Source: Pogostemon cablin
Lineage: Eukaryota; Streptophyta; Magnoliopsida; Lamiales; Lamiaceae
Length of the DNA: 64,000 nt
Direction of reading: 5' to 3'
NCBI GenBank assembly: GCA_023678885.1
Contig: CM042985.1
Span: 17,710,465-17,774,464, forward strand
Under the pieces are notes generated by a model. It saw only the letters and a program-made list of their open reading frames with translations, searched no databases and was not told where the DNA came from. The translations under genes and the position numbers were made by a program. Positions 44,673 to 56,720 of the stretch are shown one piece after another. The stretch's first letter is position 1; each line of letters opens with the position of its first letter.

Positions 44673-45542
44673 CTACATAGGATTCACAGTCTTTAAACAA
44701 AGTAGGCCAATAAAGAGCAGATTGAAGTACCTTAGCTGCCGTCTTTTGAACTCCGAAGTGCCCCCATTAGGTTGTACATGGCAAAAATCAAGAACACTCT
44801 CCATCTCCATCTCAGGCACACACCTACGGACTATAGAATCTTTATAGATCTTGTAAACAAATGAATCATACCATATGAAAGTCTCAACATTCCTCTTAAA
44901 CTTCGCAAGTTGATACCAGTTGAGATCTCTTGGAATTTCTCCTACAGCAATGTAGTTGACATAATCAGCATACCATGGACACATTCCTTGAGCAGTAACT
45001 ACACACGCTCTTTCCGTTCCTTCAACAAAAACCTCCATGATCTTCTCATCGGGAAATATCTCCTCTATGTATTCAAAAGAATCATCACAATCCTCCCTTG
45101 TCTCCAACCTTGATAGGTGATCCGCCAAAACATTCTCCATTCCTTTCTTATCTTGGATCTCCATATCAAATTCGTACAGAAGAAGGACCCATCTAATGAC
45201 CCTTGGCTTCACTTCTTTCTTCTCCATTAACTATCGGATCACAGAATGATCCTTATGCACAATGGTCTTCAAGCAAACCAAATACTGTCGAAACATATTA
45301 AATGCATACACCACCGCTAGAAACTCCTTTTCAGTGATAGTGTAGTTCTTTTGTGCCACATTAAAAGTCTTACTCGCATAGTAGATGACGCAGAACTTCT
45401 TCTCATTCATTTGCCCAAGCACCACTCCAAGTGCTTGATCTCTTGCATCACACATAAGTACAAACAGTTGAGTCAAATCCTGTGTGATCAAGATAGGTGC
45501 AGTAATAAGTGCCTTCTTAAAACCTGAAAAGTTGTTAGGCAT
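44673..45542 (-). pseudogene. B2 RNase H and connection to integrase
   Basis: 45542-45231 carries DQALGVVLGQ, YYASKTFN, TEKEFLAVVYAFNMFRQYLV, the gypsy RNase H landmarks with the catalytic Glu in TEKE. 45227-44673 continues RWVLLLYEFDMEIQDKKG and NVLADHLSRL, then a linker with YADYVNYIAVGEIP. The zinc-binding H2C2 motif expected near the end is degraded (CHVQPNGG). A stop separates the two frames. Confidence 0.85.
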
Positions 45543-46393
45543 TCATCATCAAAAACAAAAGGAACATCATTTTCAATTAAGTGAGATAATGGTTTGGAGT
45601 ATTTTGAGAAGTCTTTGATAAATCTCCTATAAAATCCTGCGTGTCCAAGGAAAGACCGCACTCTCTTTTCATTAGTAGGTGGTGGAAGCTTCTCAATCGC
45701 CACCACCTTTACTCTATTCACCTGCAATCCCTTAGCCGAAATATGGTGTCCAAATAATCCCATCTCTCACCATGAAGTGGCACTTCTCCCAATTCAAGAC
45801 AAGATTAGTTTCTTGACATCTTTTAAAAACAGTATATAGGTTAGACAAATAGATATCAAAGGAGGAACCAAACACAGAAAAATCATCCATAAACACCTCC
45901 ATGATCTTTTCTATCAACCCATCAAATATGGTCATCAAGCAACATTGAAATGTAGCAGGTGCATTACACAATCCAAAAGGCATCTTTTTAAAAGTGAAAG
46001 TTCCATAAGGGCAAGTAAAAATATTCTTTTCCTGGTCCTCTGGTGCAATCATGATTTCATTATAACCTGAGTACCCATCCAAGAAACAATAAAAATCATA
46101 CCCTGTAAGACGATCAAGCATTTGATCCATGAAAGAAAGAAGGAAATGGTCTTCGCATGTATTTTCATTCAGTTTCCTGTAGTCAGTACACACACATCAT
46201 CCCGTAGGAATTCTAGTGGCTAGAGTCTCTCCATCATCGGCTTTCTCTATAGTCATGCCACCTTTTTTGCTACAACATGCAATGGACTCACATGGGGACT
46301 ATCACTAATGGGATAAATAATTCCTGCATCCAGCCAAGTTATGATTTGCTTCCTAATTACTTCTTGAATTGTAGAATTAACTCTCCACTGATT
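45488..46393 (-). pseudogene. B2 reverse transcriptase
   Basis: From 46193 the frame gives CTDYRKLNENTCEDHFLL, FLDGYSGYNEI, FGLCNAPATFQ and EVFMDDFSVFG, the classic gypsy RT blocks; FMDD carries the catalytic aspartates. A preceding, unframed part (46393-46194) still reads HVVAKKGG-like and ATRIPTG before a stop. 45763-45488 has GHHISAKGLQV, RSFLGHAGFYRRFIKDFS, the thumb and connection. One frameshift lies near 45745. Confidence 0.87.
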
Positions 46394-47720
46394 CTAAATG
46401 CTACTCTTTGCCTCATCTAACAATCTTATCTTATGCATGAGATATGATGGACTAATACCTTTCAAATCATCAAGAGACAAACCAATTGCAGACTTATACT
46501 TCCTAAGCACATCTAATAACTCATCGAGTTGATCATCAGTTAGAGAAGAAGATACAATTACTGGATATATTTCATTGTCACCTAGATAGGCATACTTCAA
46601 GTGCTCCGGTAACAGTTTCAACTCCTTCTTTTCTTCTCTTGATGTGCTTTCTCTATCCAAAGGCAAGGATTTTTTAATCCACTTCACCTTTTCAAACTTG
46701 GTCCTTTTTGATTCATACCTGTCATCACCCAAAGCAAGTAGATTTTCCAAAAAATCAATACATACCTCATTGGAGAGCTCATCTAGCTCTGTGGTGGGAA
46801 AAGTAAGAGATTCCGCTATGCATGTCTCCAAGGGATCCTTTGAAAATATCAAAGACATATCTTCTTTCATGATCTCCTCTACCACATCGATGTTGTGACA
46901 CTGCATCTCCATTGGCATCTTCATTGCTTTATCAAGGTTAAACAAAACCTTTTTTTTATCCATGCGCAGCCTTAGCTCACCCTTTTGCACATCAATCATA
47001 GCTCCAGCTGTTGCAAATAATGGTCTCACATAGATAAGGGGAACATTATCCTTGTCATCCTCCATCTCGAGTACAAGAAAGTCCACAGGAAAGACTAGTT
47101 TCTCTACTTTAACTAGAATGTCATCAATAATCCCTTTCGGAAAAGTTATAAACCTATCTGCCAATTGTAGAGCAACCGTTGTGGGAGTTAACTCCCCAAA
47201 CCAAGCCTTTGAAATATTGACAAGGGCATTAAATTGATGCTTTTCCCAAGATTGCACAAGGCTCGTCGTGCCGGCCCCTTTCTAATCTCACATAAAATAG
47301 TGAAGCTTCCTGCATCCTTTAACTTCACTGGCAGCTTCCTCTATATGATCGAGCTGCAGTTCTCAGACAAATTCACTGTCTCAAATCCATTCAAGCTCTC
47401 TCCTTCAAAAGCATATCCTTTAGGAAATGGGCATAATATGGCATCTCTAAGAGTGCTTCAGAAAAAAGAATGCTCAAACTTATCTTGTTTATGATATCTT
47501 AAATCTTCTTGAAATTTTCTTCCAATCCCTTCTTCACTAGCTGGAAAGGAAATGGAGGAGGTATCTTAGTTTTGGAAATTCCCCATTCATCACGTTCAAT
47601 CTTCTCCGCTTTATCATTTTCGGCTCTTAATCTCTTTGCTCTTTTCCATTTCTTTTCTGCTATAAGCTCAGTATTCTGCTCTTCGGATACACTGGAGTAG
47701 CTTAACATCAAGTAAAGCAT
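46394..47720 (-). pseudogene. B2 protease and RT N-terminus
   Basis: 47720-47499 keeps the pre-protease text WGISKTKIPPPFPFQLVKKG. The catalytic DLGAS region near 47230-47260 is lost to frameshifts. 47257-46394 continues VFPVDFLVLEMEDD, PLIYVRPLFATAGAMIDVQKG, with ILGRP changed to IYVRP, then LFNLDKAMKMPMEMQC, and passes into RT with LPEHLKYAYLGDNEIYPVIV and YKSAIGLSLDDLKGISPSY. The protease parts are close to those of B3, so B2 and B3 are the same clade. Confidence 0.82.
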
Positions 47721-48235
47721 TCAACATGGAAAACTGTGCCGAACAAAGTGGTTTGACCATGGTGGGTGATGGTCGAACCAGATGAGTAATGGTAGAACCG
47801 TGCATCAAAAGTGTTTTCTCCCTGGACATGACGGTTCGACCAACAGGGTCGGTCAAACCATGATGATCGTGGTCGAACTGCGCTTCTGATAAAATAGAGT
47901 GCTCAGGACAGACTGGTTTGACCAAAAGGTTTGGTTGAACCAAATCTTTCATGGTCGAACTGCTCTGTTTGGATCTCCAGATGTTGCCCAGGTGTCTGGT
48001 TCGACCTCCTCAGTGTGGTTCGACCATCTGTGTTGGTTGAATCACAGTCGAATCGGGCTCCTAGAGCTTCAGAACTTATTTTCGGCATCATCGGTCCCTC
48101 ATTTGGTGTTCCAAGTCTTAATGGGATGGCATGGCACTGCTTTGGATTTGCTATACTTTGCGATGGGAACTTACCTTTCTCCATGGTTTGCGTCAATTGG
48201 TTAACATTCCCGGTCATCTCCCCTATCAACAACAT
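47668..48235 (-). pseudogene. B2 gag-protease linker with TTCGACC-type repeats
   Basis: The same location as the arrays in B1 and B3. It has degenerate GGTTCGACC / GGTCGAACC motifs at about 47755-48060 and translated fragments such as GRTVMSREK and GSTITHLVRPS. It is frameshifted, and the periodicity is largely lost. Confidence 0.6.
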
Positions 48236-48278
48236 GAAGTCTTTATTTGCTTAGAAATATCCTCATGATTTCTTCAAT

Positions 48279-49593
48279 TTACTTTTCAAGCTTGGCCTCA
48301 AGACAATCTACTCTTGCATCATTCCTTGCCATGTACCTGTTCACCGTATCATCAAAATCATATTTTTTTTCTTCGACCTTAGCACCCGGATCGACACCAA
48401 CAGTAGGTTGTATTGCTGTATTAGGATCTCTCCATGAAAACTCCAGCCTCCTTGGTTGTTGATAATTACCCAGGGGACTCCGATTATTGTAGTTCCCCTG
48501 GAAATTTTGGTTTCTTTTATTTTGGAACCTCGTTCCACGAATACTTTGACCTATGGCATAGTTTGCCTCTTCCAATTCCTCTTGACTAGCTCCTTCATTA
48601 CACACATTCTCTTGCATAATTGGTACTCGCTGAGCTATGTTAGTAATCTGCTTTTGCTGAGACTCAAGTAACTTGTTGATATTAGCCAAATTAGAGACGA
48701 TCTTATCTTTCCTACTTGACTTTACCATCGTACTCAACTTGCGCTACTTTTCTGATAACATAAGTGCCTTTCACTCTATCAGTGGGCCAATCTCTTGAAT
48801 TCATTTAAATATCCTCAAAGAGCTTTTTGGCCTCAACGGATGACTTTGTAAGCAATTCTCCATTAGAAGAAGTATCTAGTAAAACTCGAGAATCACAGTC
48901 TAATCCATTGTAGAAAATACAGATGTATTGAGCTTTAGAAAGCCCATGCTGTGGACACTTTCGAAGCATGTCCTTGAATTTATCCCAAGCCTCATGAAAC
49001 TTCTCATTACCATGGATAGCAAATTGATTGATTTCTTATTTCAACTTAAATACTTTGAAGGTGGCATGTAACGCTCCAAGAATTTCAATTTCAATTTCTC
49101 CCAGGTATCACATTCAACATCATTGAGATTATCGTACCAATCTCTCGCCTTTTCATTCATCAAGAACTTAAACAAGATGATCCTCATCGTATCTTCATGA
49201 GCTCCTGCATCTTTTTGTGTACTTGCATAACCAAGAAACTTATTCAGATGTTGCTGAGGATCTTCAAAGGTTCCCCTAGAGAAGGGACTCCTTTCAATCA
49301 TGCTGATAAGAGCAGGGTGTAGATCAAAATCAGCTCCGACCGCTCTTGCTCCTAACAGCCCCGCATTACCTCCTTCGTTGTTCTTAAAGACTTCACGGAT
49401 GGCAAGGTTATCCGAATTTGGTTGCAGCTTCAGTTGCTTGCAGATTCAGCTCGTCAACTTCAACTCCAAAATTAAGAGCCTCTGTTGGTTCTACATTCTT
49501 ATTCTTCTTGTTCTTTCCCTTCTTCTTCCTTGGCGATGCTCCAATCTCCGGATTATAAGATTTCAAATCTCCTACCTTTGATCTAGTAAGCAT
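48279..49593 (-). pseudogene. gag: B2 gag
   Basis: It starts MLTRSKVGDLKSYNPEIG (49593), with a basic K-rich stretch. 49301-49041 is the capsid core: SPFSRGTFEDPQQHLNKFLGYA, LFKFLMNEKARDWYDNL, WEKLKLKFLERYMPPSK. 48737-48279 is the linker: LANINKLLESQQKQI and an NFQGNYNNRS segment. Stops and shifts separate the segments. Between this start and the LTR, the primer site and the first part of the 5' LTR have been deleted near 49680. Confidence 0.8.
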
Positions 49594-49680
49594 ACACCTA
49601 AGAAAAATAAGTATTAAAAATTAAAGACAAGAATAATATAGTCTCAATTAAACTAGAAATAATTAAAGAAAAGTAAATAA

Positions 49681-50984
49681 GCGTGTGACTCGTGTGAATA
49701 TCCTTGGAGCAAGAGATATAACTCACCATCCTTTCTAAATACTATCAGTATCAATTATTTTCCGTGCACTAAGTACTCTATCCCGATATGATCTCCCTTT
49801 ATAGGTACTATGAAGTTATACTCTTTATCCTACTTATTAACACAAATACAATTCAATTAACAAGTATATATATAAGATAGTTCTAATGAAACTTTGGAAT
49901 CCCTTCACTTTGAATCATAACATAGAATCTTACTCAGCAGTGAACGCACTCAACCAATAATTAAGATATGCATTCAGAATCTACATAACAATTAATGATG
50001 CACAAAACAACTCTAAGTATGAATTAAAAATGCATAATCTTATATAAAATAAACTACAAGTAGTATTGTACGGAGTATACACACAGAGTTTAATTAACTT
50101 ATAAAACCTTCATAACCCTAGAACTACCAAAGTGGTTCTAGCCCATGATTGATCGAAGAACAATCATGGTGGTTGGATAGAACTTACCCATAATCTTGAA
50201 AATTATAAGATAAATTAAAATGCTAAGTAAACCCTAGATGCGGGCTCTCGCGTCTCTCTCTGTCTTGAACCTTCAATTGGTTCTCACTTGATTCGACAGA
50301 TGAATCTCTCTCCATAGCTTCGTAGATGGTGGTAGGGTTTCGAATATTGTGTAGAATGAAGGTGGTGAATGGCTCTCTTTTCCCTTGTGTAAGGTCTTCT
50401 TTTTATACATATGAGCTCTCCTTACGGACATAGGATGGGCTTTTTGAGCAAAAACATGCATTGAAGGTGTAAAAATATGGATCTGGACATGTCCAACGCA
50501 TCAGTTCGACCAAAGGCCTTGGTCGAACCAATCACAGCTGGTCAAACCACAAGTCGAATTGACCTATAAAATACTGGTAGGTCCTCAATTTGACCTAAAC
50601 AGGAGGTCGAATCAGAAGCATTTTGGTCGAACTGCAACTGCAAAACTTATGCTTCTGGTTCAACCACGGTTTGACCAAATGGCTTGGTCGAACCACACTC
50701 CTGATGACTTTTCGATGCCTTGTTCGACCAGGGATGCTTGTTGAACCATTCTCTGCTTGGTCGAACCGCCTCCCTGAATAGTTGAATCAGCCATCTTCAG
50801 CATCCTTTCCCTGCTTCTGATCACTTCTATCCTATTTTCCTTCGAAAATCCACTCAAAAGGACTCAAACGCACCTAATTCATGACTTTACTCTATACCAA
50901 ATGATTTATCCCGACTTAAGATCAAATCTTACTTCATTATCCCACGAATCAAGGCTCAAAATATATGAATTTGCACACTCATCA
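49681..50984 (-). repeat. B2 5' LTR, truncated
   Basis: 1304 bp. It lacks about the last 380 bp (in its own orientation) and the adjoining primer site: internal text ending AAAGTAAATAA joins directly to GCGTGTGACTCGTGTG. It contains a TTCGACC/GGTCGAACC array at about 50500-50790. Confidence 0.78.
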
Positions 50985-50989
50985 AGCAT

Positions 50990-51427
50990 GTTGAAGTAAG
51001 ATAAGGCCTACAAGGGAAGCCAATTTACCTTTAATTTGTGAATTTCTTCATTATTTTGCTCAAATGGAGCATGTCATAGATTGTAATGAAGTATTAATGA
51101 TTTATAGTAGTCAGTCCTCATATAAGGCTAGCAATATGATTGGTTAGAGATTATGTAGATTTTGCACACCAGATGTTTGATAATTTGATTATTATGAATA
51201 TTTTCTATCGTGAATGCTTATTCTCATTTCATGTATACTTTGTGTGGTTAAATTCTCTATATATAGTGTTAGGATGGTCATTCCAATATTATGCTTAGGG
51301 TTTTAATTGAATCATTGATTGCATGAGCTGACTATATTAGTATGTGGGGAGTTTGGTCAAAACCTTCATGTGCTTAGAATCTCATGATAGGTATTATTGA
51401 TAATTACTTGTGAAAGTGTTTGATATG
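50990..51427 (+). repeat. Z: old LTR, second piece
   Basis: Follows the B2 duplication AGCAT. It is weakly similar to Gy-A LTRs around TATGCTTAGG..AATTGAATCATT and CTTCATGTGC (compare 1430-1480). B3 ends it at 51428. No gene is seen. Confidence 0.45.
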
Positions 51428-53302
51428 TGATGAGCGTTTTCTCAATACACAATTAATCCCCAAGTATGAAGGATATCAATTGTAGTTTTGAAAGGTGACC
51501 AAGTGAATATCGAACCCAAGGGACGACGTATTATCAATTAAATTATTATCTAAATTAATTAAGACAAAGCAATAAGAGTTTGATGTTTGATTATAACTAA
51601 AATACTAAATTAAATAACAAATAAAATAAACTATCACTCGAAGAATACGTAGGTGGATCAAGTAGGAGAATAGGTAGCTCTAGGATAATCCAGTTTTACT
51701 CATTAACTTCCCTTCCATGTGTCAATGTCTGACTCTGCCTTGTGGAATATGAACGCATCACTAAACCATGCATATCTACTCTATAGACACAAGTAAACAT
51801 GCGTGTAACACATGTGAATAACCTCGGAGCAAGAGATATAATTTCACCCCCTTTCTAGGTACTATCAGTATCAATTATTTCCCCCTAGGATTGGTACTCT
51901 AACCCGATATGATCTCCCTTTATAGGTACTATAAAGTTATCCTCTTTATCCTACTTAATAATCCGAATTCAATTCAATTAATAAGTATTCATATATGATA
52001 GTTCTAATGAAGCTTCGGAGTCCCCTCACTTAGAATCATAACATTGAATCCTGTTCAGCAGTGAACGCACTCAATCTACAACCAAGATATATATTCAGAC
52101 TCTATATACCAATTGAAGATGCACAAAACGACCGTGAATATGGATTAAGAAAGTACAATCATATATAAAATAAACCACAAGTAGTGTTGTACGGAGTGTA
52201 TACATGGAAGTTCAATTAACTAAATAAAACCTTCAAACTCCTAAATCTACCAAAAAGGCTCTAGCCCATGATGTTTCGAAGAACAATCATGGGTGTTGGA
52301 TAGATCTTACCCGGATGTCCGGAAAATACAAGATAAATTAGGAAACGAATAAACCCTTGATATGGCGTCTTCATGCCCTTCTCCATCTTGAATCCTCCTC
52401 TTGGTTCTCCTCTTGATTCCACAAACGAATCTTCAAAGTGATGGATGGATGGAGGAAAGGAAGTGGATGATGGATGGGGGGTGATCCCCCCTTGTAGGGT
52501 GTTGTATGGTTGTGGCCTCTCTTCTCCTCTCTTATATTGTGTTGTGTTCCTCCTCCTTTTGTGGCTTCCTAGACCTCCTTTTATACTTGTAATCACGTCT
52601 CCTAGGCTTGGAATGGGCTTTTCAAGTGATCACACGCGTTTAGGCCTCGAAAATACGGATTTGGTAAGTTCCCGCACGTAGGTTCGATCTCGTCAAACAG
52701 GTCGAACCACTGGCCCCAGGTCGAACCACAGGTCGAACCCTGCTACTGAATTTGCGCAGTCTCTCCGTTTCGCGTATAACTTTCACATCCAACCTCCGAA
52801 TTGAGTGATTTTTGTGCTCACGTGATTCTCTCTTCCTTGGCTTTCTCTGAATATAAAGATGTCACCAAAAATCCAAGAATTGAATCTGTAACAAGCCATG
52901 GAATGTAGAACATCTGTTCTGTTCGGCACAGCTCGCGCGGCGTCACCACTTTGCTCATAACTTCCTCGTTCGGACTCCAATGATGGTGTTCTTTATGCCA
53001 AAACGACCCTCTCTTCAGTGGCTTTCCAACCATGTATCACAATTCCCGTTCAGAGCTACACATCAATACAGAATAATTACACAATTTGGATGTGCGTTTA
53101 TCAGCATTCTTGCACAAATTGCACCTTTTCTCAAACTTGGCTCTTTTGATCCTTTTTCTACCTAAAACACAATAAAATACCTCAAGTACACATTTTTCTC
53201 ACATATAATGAATATAAGACCATTATGCTAATGTATGACAAGAATATCAATCAAAAAGGTGTTATATTGGAAACTAAAACACGCTTATTTTCACTCTCAT
53301 CA
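51428..53302 (-). repeat. B3 3' LTR
   Basis: 1875 bp. A shortened TTCGACC/GGTCGAACC array lies at 52681-52740. The reverse-strand TATA box TATAAAAGG is near 52577-52586. Confidence 0.93.
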
Positions 53303-55190
53303 ATCCCCCAAACTTACCCGTTGCTCATCCCGAGGCAACAAAATAAAGATAAAGAGAAAGAGAGTACGAAAATTAGCGGGAAAACAATGACTATGACCAA
53401 TACCCCATTCAAAATACAATTGTCATCAACTTAGGTTATGCAACACTCATTACATATAATAATCAATTCATAGCATACAAGTTAAGACAATCACCACCAA
53501 TTCAAATGCTCCATTGACATGTCCTCACGGGAAATATATATCACTCGCACTCAAGTGTAAAAGATGTACACTTATGGGATAAGGTGTTTACGCTCAGATT
53601 CAATTCAAGTGCATGCGTAACCATAAGCTTGCCAAACGTCTCAAGCTCTTCACTACTAAAAGTGTGATTCGACAATGAGATCAAAAAGGACTTTTCTTTT
53701 GGATGTAATGTTGGCTCTTTGGTTAAGGTAGGAAATATATGGACAATGTGACTCAAATAGTGGAGAACTAAAGCTGATTGATCACTTCAACTTTCATCCT
53801 CTCTTCCTTTTCAATGCAGACGATTTTCATTCCTTCTTCACCTTCAAGCACAATTATTTTTCTTTTCTCAAGCTCATCCGTTTTTTCTTTCTCTTTTTCT
53901 GTTTTTTCTCTTGAGGTACCAGTTTCGGGCACTACCTCACGCATCCTCCATAGGGTACTAGATTTAAGCACTACCCTAGGGTATTTGATTCAATGGAGTA
54001 CTAGATTTAAGCACTACTCCATGCTTCTCCTTAAATGCATTATCAAAAATCCATCACTAATTCAATACCAATTTCATTCCTTCCCAAGCTGTTCGTTATC
54101 AAGCTCTATCAACACACTTTGAAAAGCCATTAATTCTCTACTAATAAGACAATCAAGGCTCAAAAAATTATGATGCTCAAAGTGGTTATTTCACGTAGGC
54201 TGCCAAAGAATGAGGTTTTTAGGCTCAACGGGGCTAACTACGGATAAACAATCATATGGTATAGGGTATTATTTGGCTAAGTGACTTATAAATTCAAAGA
54301 TGGCCTAAAATCATCTCCCATTATCTATCACACATGTAGTTTCAAGTAAGACAAGAGGCAAGTTCTAGAATACACACACAAGAACGATACTCACCAGAAA
54401 GAAATATCATGTGATTATGTACATGATTAACGAGGCTCAAAATCTCACATGAGTTTTTAACAAGTAATAGAGCACTTTTCATGGTAAGCAATATCCCACA
54501 AGTACACATAGAACTTCATACCACAATATAACTCAAGTACACTTCCTTCATCAATTTCAAGAGCATATGAATTTCAAAGACAATTTAAACAATATAAGCT
54601 CACATGAATCACCACCATTAACACAATCATTCACTCCATGAATTAAAAGCACATATAAAAATTAGAAAAAGGGAACGAGGGCACCTGCTTTTTCTTCAAC
54701 ATACGCACGAGCTCCACGAGTCAAAGCCTAAATGTAGAACTCATCTTGTCACCTAGTTACCCTTTTCTATCATCAAAGCTCAAACAAACTCATCATCACA
54801 AGATTCATCAATAATAAAATAGGAGAACTATAAGAAAGAATTAATTGACTATGTAATTGACTCCACACACTAGAAACACCACTGAACACTAGGCAAATTG
54901 AAAAAAATCGACACATCAAAATCGATTAAAGTTTCAACATACCGCAAAAAATCAACTCCCCTAGCAAACATCACAAAGAAAAGATTATACTCTTGGTCCT
55001 TCAATGAGGTAAGTACATCACACCCCCCCCAAACTTAGTAAAAACGTAAGTCAAAACTAAGTTTGAAAAGAGATGTAATTGCCGATTAGTAAGCACCTTA
55101 AATATAAAAATTTCTTACTCACACGAAAGAAATAAAGCAATAAAACGGAAGGGCAAGCCCCCAACAGGCGCTCATGTTTAATGTCGTAGA
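53303..55190 (-). other. B3 non-coding 3' region
   Basis: 1.9 kb with no gene. In sense order: post-ORF motif 55184-55151, inverted-repeat internal tract 55066-55021, GAGATTTTGAGCCTC near 54446, GATGATTTTAGGCCAT at 54315-54300, three hairpins 54022-53912, and polypurine tract 53317-53303 (GTAAGTTTGGGGGAT). Confidence 0.65.
53912..54022 (-). other. Three tandem hairpins with 14-nt loops and covarying stems (B3)
   Basis: On the + strand: TGAGGTA/TACCTCA (53912-53939), TAGGGTA/TACCCTA (53951-53978) and ATGGAGTA/TACTCCAT (53993-54022). Each has a loop of exactly 14 nt (CCAGTTTCGGGCAC once, CTAGATTTAAGCAC twice). All stems pair perfectly although their sequences differ. Confidence 0.75.
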
Positions 55191-55191
55191 G

Positions 55192-56380
55192 TCACGACGG
55201 TAGAGGATGGTCTTCTCGCATCCTCACCTTCAAATACTTTCTTTCCCTCTTCTTGTCTACACTCAACACCTCACCTTTCTTGGTCACAAGTATATGATCC
55301 TCAAAATTTCCTTCCTCCCATGGCTGTCTAGACTCCTCCTTGTCAATCTTCCACTTAAATTCAGAATCACCTGTCTTAGAAAAATCAAGATCAAACAAGT
55401 TAGAAACCATATCAATGCTCTTGCACGATTGAGTCTCCATGGGCATCTTCATTGCATGATCAAGAGAGAAAACCGCATCTTCATTATCTATTCGCAGTCT
55501 AAGCTTTCCTTCCTTAACATCTATCATAGCTCCAGCTGTGGCAAGGAACGGTCGTCCAAAAATAAGGGGAATGTCACCCTTAGTCACCCTTATCATCTTC
55601 CATGTCAAGTACAAGAAAATCCACGGGAAAAACTAACTTATCCACTCTCACTAAAACATCTTCAATTAAACCCTTCGGACAAGTCATGGATCTATCCGCC
55701 AATTGAAGAGCAATATTTGTGGGAGTTAACTACCCCAAACCAAGCCTTTTAAATATGGACAAAGGCGTCAAATTAACGCTTGCCCCCAAATCACACAAGG
55801 CTTTATGTGCCGACCCTTTTCCAATGTCACAAAGAATGGTGAAGCTTCCCGGATCCTTTAACTTTGAAGGCAGCTTCCTTTGAAGGATCGAGCTGTAATT
55901 CTCTGATAGGTTCACCGTCTCCACTCCGTTCAAGCTTCTCTTCTTTGATATAATATTCTTGAGGAATCGGGCATAGTATGGCATCTCCATGATTGCTTCA
56001 GAGAAAGGAATGTTCAAGCATACTTTGCTCATGACATCGTGAAATCTCTTGAACTTTTCTTCCAATCCCTTCTCGGCCAATCTCGAAGGAAACGGAGGAG
56101 GTATCTTGGTCTTTGGTCTTTCCCACTTATTCTCAGCTATTATCTCTGTACTTTGCTCATTCTGAACCACTGGAGTAGCATCAACATCATGCGGAGCATT
56201 CGGCGCAGAAACGGGCAACTTCTGGATGGGTTCGACCAGGGTTCGACCAGTGGAACAGGTCGAACCAGGCACGTACTGGTCGAACATACCTTTTGGACAA
56301 CGGCTCTCTTTTTGAATTTGAGGTTCGACCTGGGTTCGACCTATTGAGTAGGTCGAACCAGGTACGTAATGGTCGAACAT
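55192..56380 (-). pseudogene. B3 retropepsin-like protease region
   Basis: 56380-55730 begins in the repeat array (FDHYVPGST, GRTQVEP units), then KTKIPPPFPSRLAEKG, a segment before the protease shared with B2, and ALCDLGASVNLTPLSIFKRLGLG with the presumed catalytic Asp. A frameshift or stop near 55700 splits the fold. 55614-55192 resumes with PLIFGRPFLATAGAMIDVKEGKL, then FSLDHAMKMPMETQSC and the C-terminus RMREDHPLPS. It is clearly the same protein as in B1 and B2 but is broken here. The motif DLGA matches A1. Confidence 0.8.
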
Positions 56381-56720
56381 ATCTCCTGGAAGACTGCTCT
56401 CTTTCTGCTCTTGAGGTTCGACTAGGGTTCGACCAGGGTTAGAGGTCGAACCACTGCCCCCTAGGTCGAACTACCTCACTGTATAGTTTATATCCTCCGG
56501 TTCGACCTGCTGGGTTGGTCGAACCATTACGGTCGTGGTCGAACTGTTACTGCGACAAAACAGAGCACTCCGGATGAAGAGGTTCGACCATGGTTCGACC
56601 TGCAGAACAGGTCAAACCCTCTGGGTTTTGGTCAAACCGGTGTTCTGGAAAAACAGAGTGCTCCGCATGGTGAGGTTCGACCATGGTTCGACCTGAATGC
56701 CAGGTCGAACCTTCTGGATG
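56220..56720 (-). repeat. 93-bp coding repeat array of TTCGACC motifs (B3)
   Basis: Units start at 56229, 56322 and 56415, exactly 93 bp apart, then 56499, 56581 and 56674; the last step is again 93. The 82-bp step between 56499 and 56581 shifts the frame and accounts for the break between gag and protease. Confidence 0.82.

Larger units (their letters stand above)
13445..50984 (-). mobile_element. B2: full-coding but broken Athila-like gypsy element (Gy-B clade), host of further insertions
   Basis: The outer ends TGATGAGCG (13445) and ACTCATCA (50984) are flanked by the perfect 5-bp duplication AGCAT (13440-13444, 50985-50989). On the minus strand the order is remnant 5' LTR (50984-49681), gag, protease, RT, RNase H, integrase, an ATHILA-type ORF, a non-coding 3' region, polypurine tract and 3' LTR (39861-13445, interrupted by Co-K and by a solo Gy-A LTR). 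Without insertions it would be about 12.7 kb. Every gene is broken by stops or frameshifts. It is the only copy in the window that retains RT and integrase. Confidence 0.88.

Noticed and set aside
56220..56720. Regular repeats considered as a CRISPR-like array
   Set aside because: The unit is 93 bp with internal inverted motifs and no unique spacers; it lies in a retrotransposon gag-protease frame in plant DNA.
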